Shown here: positions 53,671 through 60,000 of the stretch, piece after piece | Layout: each line of letters begins with the position of its first letter | Position numbering within the stretch: position 1 is the stretch's first letter | From: Takakia lepidozioides | Lineage: Eukaryota; Streptophyta; Takakiopsida; Takakiales; Takakiaceae | Direction: 5' to 3' | NCBI GenBank assembly: GCA_030704615.1 | Contig: CM060731.1 | Span: 95,090,756 to 95,150,755 of the forward strand | Length of the DNA: 60,000 nt | Notes under the pieces: model-generated | Databases searched by the model: none | Seen by the model: the letters and a program-made list of their open reading frames with translations, nothing else | Told to the model about the DNA's origin: nothing | Program-made: the position numbers and the translations under genes

Positions 53671-54944
53671 CCTTTGAGAGGCTGCCTATGAAGGTGCATG
53701 CAGGCCTTAATGAACAGCTCAGTCGCTTGGTCTATAATCAGAAACAGGTAAGAGATGGTAGAAAAATGAACCAGGCGTAGGTAAGGGACTGACTGACCCC
53801 AACTGTGGGTCTGCAACACTTAATGCAGGCTAGTACCAGTGGCAATTTAATGAACATCAAATTGAGCTAGATCCCAAGCATCAAGTAAATCAGCAGGGAC
53901 ATATGGGAAATCCAAGAGGTGACAGAGTGCCAATGGGTCAGGAACAGCAGAAGCTGAAGCAGGTTTGGCTGTTGGAGAGGAAACCAAAAAGAGGTAGCCT
54001 ATACTATATGCGCACACAAATGCATGCATATGGAGGAATGTATGCGTGCATATAAATTTTAGATATGCATAGGAACAATTTTATATGCACAACACTTAAA
54101 TAAGGGTACCCAAAAAAAAAAAAAAAAAAATGTGATTCATCTAATCTTAGGGTCCATAGTCAAAATATCAAAGGATGGAATAAGAATATTCTATATAGAA
54201 TATTCCATATTCATTGTATTATTATTCCACATGGGTGAGTGTAGGAATGGGAGAGGAACATGTTGCTTTTATGGCTTTCCAACATGAGAAAAAAAGTCGA
54301 AAAATTAAAAAGTGACGAGGCACGGCTCCTTGTTAGATACAAATGGTGAAGGTACGGGCTCTTCCAATGGTGGGAGTCTAGTTTGAAGTTCAAAATGGAG
54401 CAATGCTAAGGGAATGCTAGGGAGCTTGACAATGCTAGGGAGCTTGTTACATAGGTTTTGCAGTATCTATATATCTATCTTCTGAAATATTTTTATTTTA
54501 CAAAAACATAATGTCCATCAGAGATAGAACCCACAACCTATCGGGTATCAAGCCTAGTTCATACCACTACACTACCCATTCAGACTTGAAACACTAATGA
54601 AATGAAACACTAATGAGATAAAGATAGTCACCCCGTGTGTACATAACATGCCACAATACTCATAAGGGTTGATCTTACTAATGATGAAATTTGATAGTGC
54701 TGAAGTGCATGTCGAACTTGCATTAAGGTAAAGGGATCTATGAAATGCAGTAGAGATCTATGTACAAACTATTACATAGATAAATCAAATGACAGGAAGA
54801 TAACATGAAATCTGATTTCAACACCATGTCATTTGCCCCATTTGTTTGCCCTTATACTAGAGAGAAATACATGTATCATAAAAAATAACAAAAAATTCGG
54901 ACTGACAATGAGGACAATGTATTGTATATGTAATTTCTAATTAC
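53671..54944. other. AT-rich region, no recognised gene
   Basis: Contains an A20 tract at about 54111-54130, an imperfect inverted repeat AATATTCTATATAGAATATT at about 54184-54203, and scattered short frames. The part up to about 54030 may be remaining Ty3 sequence upstream of integrase. Confidence 0.4.
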
Positions 54945-57900
54945 CTACATAACATCATCAGCTGATACTTCATCATCCGTGTCATAAGCCTGTGATTCAG
55001 AGGTATACACATCCATGAAAGCCTCAACTCTACGCAACCTATCCACGGATTGTCCAACAATAGCTGCTCTTCGGTCAAACAACAGATCATTGGAAAGACC
55101 TACATCACATTGTTGATGTATTGAATGCAAAGCTTGGGACTCGGCATACGAAGGTAGATAAAACGATGAAAGAGGACTTTGGGGTAGACTATCGTAGATG
55201 GTCCGCACAATCCCATCACTGCATCAAACATACATGTATACTTATGTTAACAAATCAAATGGGAATGGTTTGCTTTGCAAATAATATAGAGATTGCAACA
55301 AAGGGAATGGAGGCGAGACATACTCACTAGGAAGTACTGCCGAGATGAAGACCAAGCTTGCACGCCACCTTAGGAGCGGGGGGTTCCAACAAACTCACAG
55401 GACGTTGAATGGTTGGAGTTACCACAGATGAAACCAAAACGGGTTGAGTATTTTGAAGTGCAGAGAGACGTGCTGCATACAACGTCTAGTCCCCTCAAGA
55501 CCAAATACGTGACGTCCAGACTCGCGAGCAGCAATAAATGTAGAACCTGCAGGAAAAAACATGCAATGATGATATTATATCGGATAACAGTTAATGATCA
55601 TGAATCAGCTCAGAAGATTTTAATTACAAAATGGATACCAATGCAAACCTGTGCCAGCTGTGAGATCCAAAATGCGGGAGCCAGGAGGTGAGCATGTCTC
55701 CAACAACACTTGCATGAAGGCGGGACTACGGTCTCGTGCACCCCTCCAGGCTTGTTGAGGAGTTTGCATGGGTAGTGCAACATCTGGAATGTGGTTGTAG
55801 ATGGCATCCAACTCAACAGGGTCTGCAAGGGGGTCCACAACTTTGCCAGACTCACGCAGTTTGAATAGTCCTCCTTGCTTGGTGAGGACATGGGCATGGA
55901 AGAACATGGTCTGTTAGACGTGCCATTTCCACAAAAACAGTGCACCCGGATGGTTTAATAATATGTATGAGAGTAGGAAGATGAAACATCAAACAATGAG
56001 ATATTGAAGAGGGATGATTTTTACCTTTCATGTCTGAGTGTGTAGAGGGGTGGTATTGATGCAAGTATATTTCCTTGATAATACGGAAATAGAGCTGCCC
56101 CTGGAGTAAGAAAAGAGCTCCAATGCAAAAGAATCATCGGAGCCCTGCAAGAACACCAAGCATCCATTGTCATCCAACTGGTCATTAGCAATGGAGAATG
56201 CATACTCCCAATACCGTTTATCAAAAGCATTCCAGGGAGGAACCTGTACACCATCCAAACAGCCCTGTACAGGCATTCCTGTTGGGCAGTCCACGATGAT
56301 CATGTCCACAGCCACATGCACGCTTTTTCCATCCACAACACTAGACCAAGTTCCTGGCAACTGCAAACAACATACAGAAAATGTAGGAGTCAATAGCCGG
56401 ATGATGAGGATATAAAAACATCGAAGAATTCCTTACATTCAAGTTTGTTTGTTGGGGGAAACTCACATTTTTTAAGAACTCCATGAGCTCTTCCAAGGTC
56501 GCATCAGGAGATGTACTTGAGGCCTCCACCATAGCAATGAAATGAGTAGGCATGATCTTCATGCGATACATGCTAGGTGCACCACCAGAAAATGACACTG
56601 CACTGTAAGGATGTTCGCCTGCCTTTGGCTTGTTTCCTCGAGTAGTAGGTGCAGGCACTACAACCAACTGATTTGAAGGATGTGAAGAACTACCAATAGG
56701 ACCAGCAATAGAAGCCACACTTGCATTGGGGGCCACACCTGCATTGACATCCGCACCTTTTCTTTTTCGTGATTTGCGTTTTGGTACACCCACAACGGCA
56801 GGGACCACTTGGGCTACAGCGTCAGCGGCCTGTGTAGCAATCTGTTCTGCATGCTCCAGATCAAGAACAGGGACTTCAGTGGAGATACCCCCTTCATCAC
56901 TGACTGACTGCCTGCGAACACATTCCTTATGAAGTCCCATTTCTGCATAGGGGATAGTACCCTTGGGCATATCCAAATACCAACCCCCCCCCTTCCCGGT
57001 GTTCCACACCCCAATCTTCCTCAATTGCAAGGTGTGTACATGGAAGCTTGTTGAGCACCAAACTTCCAGGCCATCAGAAACTTGGGCTCAGCCTTAAGTC
57101 GATCACTCGGTACAAGCACAAATCTCATGTACCTAAAATACAAACACATTCAAAGTTATTGTGGAGACAAATATTTATGCAACCTGTTCAAAAATTGAAC
57201 AAGCACATTAAGAAACATGTATATCCCAATGTACTAGAAAAATACTTGAAGCATAGATATTTTTGACTTACAAGGTGTATACTCTATCCATGTACAATGC
57301 AATGGAAAGATGGTACCTGAATAAAATCCGTCTCACCACCTTCTCCCCACCTGTTTGTTGTTCCCAATCATTGCCTCTGAATGGCCCCTTTGGCAATGAG
57401 AACTCTCTATGAAACAACTCTTTGAAATGAGTCATCTTCCATGTATCCATGTAGTCTCCCAGACTCTCACTCTCTCCTTCATCCAAGGCAACATGAAATT
57501 GGCCAAGCTGAGTGGTGTACAAGGCAAACTGAGCCAAGGCAACCTTGCGAAGCTGCCAGAAAATACAGTCAGTTAAATAACTATGTTAATGTGTCATCAA
57601 CAAAATGAATTAATTGCATTGAGAAGATAGTGATTGTATATGTACCTGCCACCAAAAAGTCCTTCTATTCAGCCAAGGATCAAGTGTTGGCCCACTGATA
57701 GGCCCGGGTGGAAAAAATTACGGTCGTGAAGTGTTTGGTCTCCATTCCATATATGTAGCCATTCCACCTTTTCTTCAGGATCTACCCGGGCGGTAGCAAT
57801 GTTCACCATTTTCTCTTGGGTCATTTCCTCTGATCATGCCTTTACACGTGACCAATGCAGTTTAAGTTCTTGGAGAAACCCCTCTCCAAGGGTTGGATCA

Positions 57901-58495
57901 GCAATAGGAAGCAACTTCACAAGCTGACTCTTGTGTTGCTCCCTTGCTTTCAATCCAGCTTGTCTCATTGTATCTTCAAGGCCCTCTTGACTCTTTGGGC
58001 CCTCTTGACTCTTTGGCCCCTCAGCAAGTTTGTAAGCTTCCCCCGCCATGCGTTGGGCCTCAACAATATCATGCTGCCAAAAGAACCAAACAGTTCATAA
58101 CATGAACCAGAGGTGAATCTTGTCTATGGATGCAAAGAATGAAACTTGGTTAAGACATGATGTTACCTTGTACAAAATCTTTGTCATTGCATGGACTGTC
58201 AGGTTATACCAATTCTTTCTTGCTTTCTTGATGCATTCGTCGTATTGCTCTTTCCTCAATACATTCTTCCATTCAGAGACAGGTGTAAGGCCAATCATAT
58301 TGACCTTGCAAACCAAGTGCACAAATTTGGATGTAACATGCGCCCTCTCTGTTGCCCTGCACATATAAAATATGATCATTAGAAAGAAGATGTGTATATG
58401 TACATCCATTGAGCAAGAACATGACAACATTGAACATGAAAGTAAATGAAGAATAGAAAGGAAACTCACACATTCACTCCATCCATGATGGACCT
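54945..58495 (-). pseudogene. Methylase-like gene B, paralogue of gene A, 5' end cut by LTR element
   Basis: This gene aligns block by block with gene A on the same strand: about 58370-58168 (YDECIKKARKNWYNLTVHAM), about 58075-57730 (EKVEWLHIWNGDQ), 57540-57268 (TWKMTHFKELFHREF), about 57130-57030, 57030-56460 (GGGWYLDMPKGTIPYAEM and a KRKSRKRK basic run), 56365-56060 (MIIVDCPTGMPVQGC, then DDNGCLVFLQGSD), 55910-55649 (WRGARDRSPAFMQVLLETC, DLTAGTG), a short exon from 55547 (STFIAARESGRHVFGLEG) and 55208-54945 (acidic tail). The catalytic-like motif is DCPTG (56278-56295), again without PPY/W. Damage: TGA at 57834-57836 and a frame change near 57030. Its introns have no AGTC palindromes. The exon at 58470-58495 (SIMDGVN) is broken by the LTR at 58496. 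Confidence 0.72.
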
Positions 58496-59412
58496 TGTTA
58501 GAGGACTGTAGGGGACTTAGACACTTATACGGGATCTGTAGGGTACCCTTAATTTTTGCACAGACTGAGACCAACAGGAGCCTTAGGGGTGACAGCAGCG
58601 CACTGTAGAGGGGGGTTACACAGTCATCACAGCCCACACAGCCCACACAGCCCGTCACAGTCGTCACAGCCCACACAGCCAACACAGCCCGTCACAGCCC
58701 ACACAGCCCACACAGCCCGTCACAGTCGTCACAGCCCGCACAGCCAGTCACAGCCCGTCACAGTTTCACACAGCCAGTCACAGCTTGACACAGCTGTCAC
58801 GATCATAGGGAACGAAGAGTAGGACAGGGAACGACTGTGGGGAACAACACCTGCGAAGGGAACATGTTAGTTCACAGACGACGGTTACTGAGGGAAACGG
58901 TTAGAACTGCGGATAGGAAGATAAAGGGAAAAACGGGGAATTGAGGGGGATCATTATTCGGAGGAGGACTTCTTAGTCAGGCTGGAGCGGAGATCGGAAG
59001 CAAAAGATGGAGAGCACGGTGAAGGAGGAAAGAGGATTAGTAGATGCTTGTTATATGCAAAGCGGTAGTGATATTGTAGAGCAGATTAGAGACATAATGG
59101 CTTCGGCCTGATACCTGATAAATCATAATCTGATACTTACACGATACAATCACACTGTGTAGAGAGATCTGAGTGAAGCTGTGGATTGAATGGATGAGAT
59201 TGATGAAGCAAACTAATACTTAATTATCAATGGTAAGGTAGCTAAGATGAATGAGAAAAGGGAAACAAATAGGAAACACCCCCATGATACACTAGCTGTA
59301 GGTCATGACTGATTGTTCTGCGCGGGCTGAGTACTTAGAGATTTCCAACTCTTCTATCTTGGAGTTTCCGCCTCGGATAGCGAAGGGATGGGTGAGTAAA
59401 AGCCGCGCGACA
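58496..59412 (+). mobile_element. 5' LTR of a second copy of the LTR family
   Basis: Starts TGTTAGAGG and ends CGACA, matching 9295-10316. A CACAGCC-type array is at about 58616-58800. It is followed at once by TTTGGCGACCATACTGGGG, a plausible primer-binding site, and preceded by gene B exon sequence with no polypurine tract, so it is a 5' LTR. The five bases before it are GACCT. The rest of the element lies beyond the window. Confidence 0.88.
58616..58800 (+). repeat. CACAGCC tandem array inside the second LTR
   Basis: About 18 units based on CACAGCCC/GTCACAGYC. Order and number differ from the array at 9412-9690 although the LTR sequence on either side is alignable, so the array changes length faster than the LTR. 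Confidence 0.8.
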
Positions 59413-60000
59413 TTTGGCGACCATACTGGGGACCTGGGACATGAACAACCAGATGTGACAGGCATCTGGTGGGATCATGGTGGTTGGACCATTAAAGAAT
59501 TTGAAGTGAATCAAATTCCCTGTGGAACGAAGGAAGAAAGATTGTCCAAACGATTCTTTCAAAGGTTCTTGGAATTGCCAGACGGTTGTAAAGAAAATAT
59601 TCTTAAACGAGTGCATGATGCTGATCCAGAATGGGGTCTGGAGAAAGGAGTGATAAAGATTTATCAGGTAGCCTGTAGAGGAAGAGCACGTTGGTTACCA
59701 ACATTGGTTTATGTGATAGCATTGCTATCCATTAAACGAGTAGAGTTTGAAGGCTGGGAAGAAAGAAAGGTGAATGTTTATACTCATATGCATGAAGAGC
59801 TTGTACTGGTAAAGAATTGGATTCCAAAGGATATTTTGTGGATCAAACTCACACCAAGAACAACTTTTCACACTTGTTTGCCATATGGTTATATGGTAAC
59901 GGAGACTTCAAGTATAGCCAAGGGTGCATTGAAGCTTGAAAGAAACCCAGGCATATACGAGAGATATTACAGAAGAGAGTTTTGGTTATTGCCACATTAA
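59305..60000 (+). CDS. First ORF of the second LTR element, starting in the LTR
   Basis: This 231-codon frame starts at ATG 59305, 108 bases before the LTR end, runs through the primer-binding site and stops at 59998-60000. After the LTR-encoded start (MTDCSARAEYLEISNSSILE) it has IWWDHGGWTIKEFEVNQIPC, then RFLELPDGCKENILKRVHDA, GRARWLPTLVYVIALLSIKR and RNPGIYERYYRREFW. It looks globular and basic and I do not recognise it. The 36 codons inside the LTR are also open at 10209-10316 in the other LTR. A Gag-like or accessory role is possible. An alternative is that translation starts later, but the first in-frame Met after the LTR is far downstream (YTHMHEE). Confidence 0.6.
   Translation: MTDCSARAEYLEISNSSILEFPPRIAKGWVSKSRATFGDHTGDLGHEQPDVTGIWWDHGGWTIKEFEVNQIPCGTKEERLSKRFFQRFLELPDGCKENILKRVHDADPEWGLEKGVIKIYQVACRGRARWLPTLVYVIALLSIKRVEFEGWEERKVNVYTHMHEELVLVKNWIPKDILWIKLTPRTTFHTCLPYGYMVTETSSIAKGALKLERNPGIYERYYRREFWLLPH
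59413..59434 (+). other. Putative primer-binding site
   Basis: TTTGGCGACCATACTGGGGA directly follows the LTR end. Its TGGCGACC...GGGG pattern resembles the primer sites of many plant Ty3 elements. I did not assign the primer tRNA. Confidence 0.6.

Noticed and set aside
57957-58020. Short repeat GGGCCCTCTTGACTCTTTGG as a possible regulatory repeat
   Set aside because: It is a two-unit tandem inside a gene B exon (GPKSQEGPKSQEG in protein) and keeps frame, so it is a simple coding duplication.
9295-59412. The two LTRs could bound one 49-kb element
   Set aside because: The LTR at 9295 has a polypurine tract before it and no primer site after it. The LTR at 58496 has a primer site after it and no polypurine tract before it. 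They are the right end of one element and the left end of another, and their flanks (GTCCA, GACCT) differ.
1-60000. tRNA, rRNA or other structural RNA genes
   Set aside because: I looked for tRNA box patterns and rRNA cores by eye and saw none I could support. A covariance search would be needed to exclude them.

Overview
The window looks like nuclear DNA of a streptophyte with a large, transposon-packed genome. The host genes are plant-type and split by introns (an ATP23 metallopeptidase, a CDC7-type kinase with the plant DFN variant). Around them lie decayed LTR retroelements, a LINE and tandem PPR fragments. A Ty3-like element carrying a cytosine DNA methyltransferase points to a charophyte-grade alga (for example Chara or a relative), but I cannot prove the species.

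Layout. 1-10,316: a scrambled Ty3/gypsy-type element. Gag is inverted on the minus strand; protease, truncated RT, RNase H, integrase, a CCHC zinc-knuckle ORF and a long decayed ORF are on plus, ending in a polypurine tract and a 3' LTR (9295-10316). 10,317-13,200: tandem PPR pseudogene fragments and repeats. 13,213-16,303: a 5'-truncated LINE. 16,440-18,170 (minus): a decayed Ty3-like element in which a C5 cytosine methyltransferase C-terminus lies just upstream of the RT. 18,200-22,455: repeats, little coding. 22,456-23,863 (minus): ATP23. 24,676-25,504: a small TIR element. 25,676-27,051: a frameshifted Gfo/Idh/MocA oxidoreductase, with a decayed duplicate at 27,857. 28,775-35,871 (minus): a CDC7-like kinase with 14 recognisable exons.

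37,347-53,670: a minus-strand Ty3 integrase split in two by a 15,046-bp insertion (38,170-53,215). The insertion has imperfect terminal inverted repeats and a 6-bp flanking duplication (TGCAAA). It carries a decayed MULE-like transposase gene (plus), a gene with a degenerate N4/N6 DNA-methylase fold (minus), a RING-H2 protein (minus), and about 45 copies of a short imperfect palindrome, AGTC-N6-GACT. I saw that palindrome nowhere outside the insertion. This element is the best candidate for an undescribed system.

54,945-58,495 (minus): a second, diverged copy of the methylase-like gene, without the palindromes. Its 5' part is cut off by the 5' LTR (58,496-59,412) of a second copy of the first LTR family. 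That element's first ORF starts inside the LTR and runs to the end of the window.

Most transposon ORFs carry stops or frameshifts. ATP23, CDC7 and the small RING gene are the only ones that read through cleanly, the first two by splicing. All exon limits come from reading splice signals and family similarity by eye.
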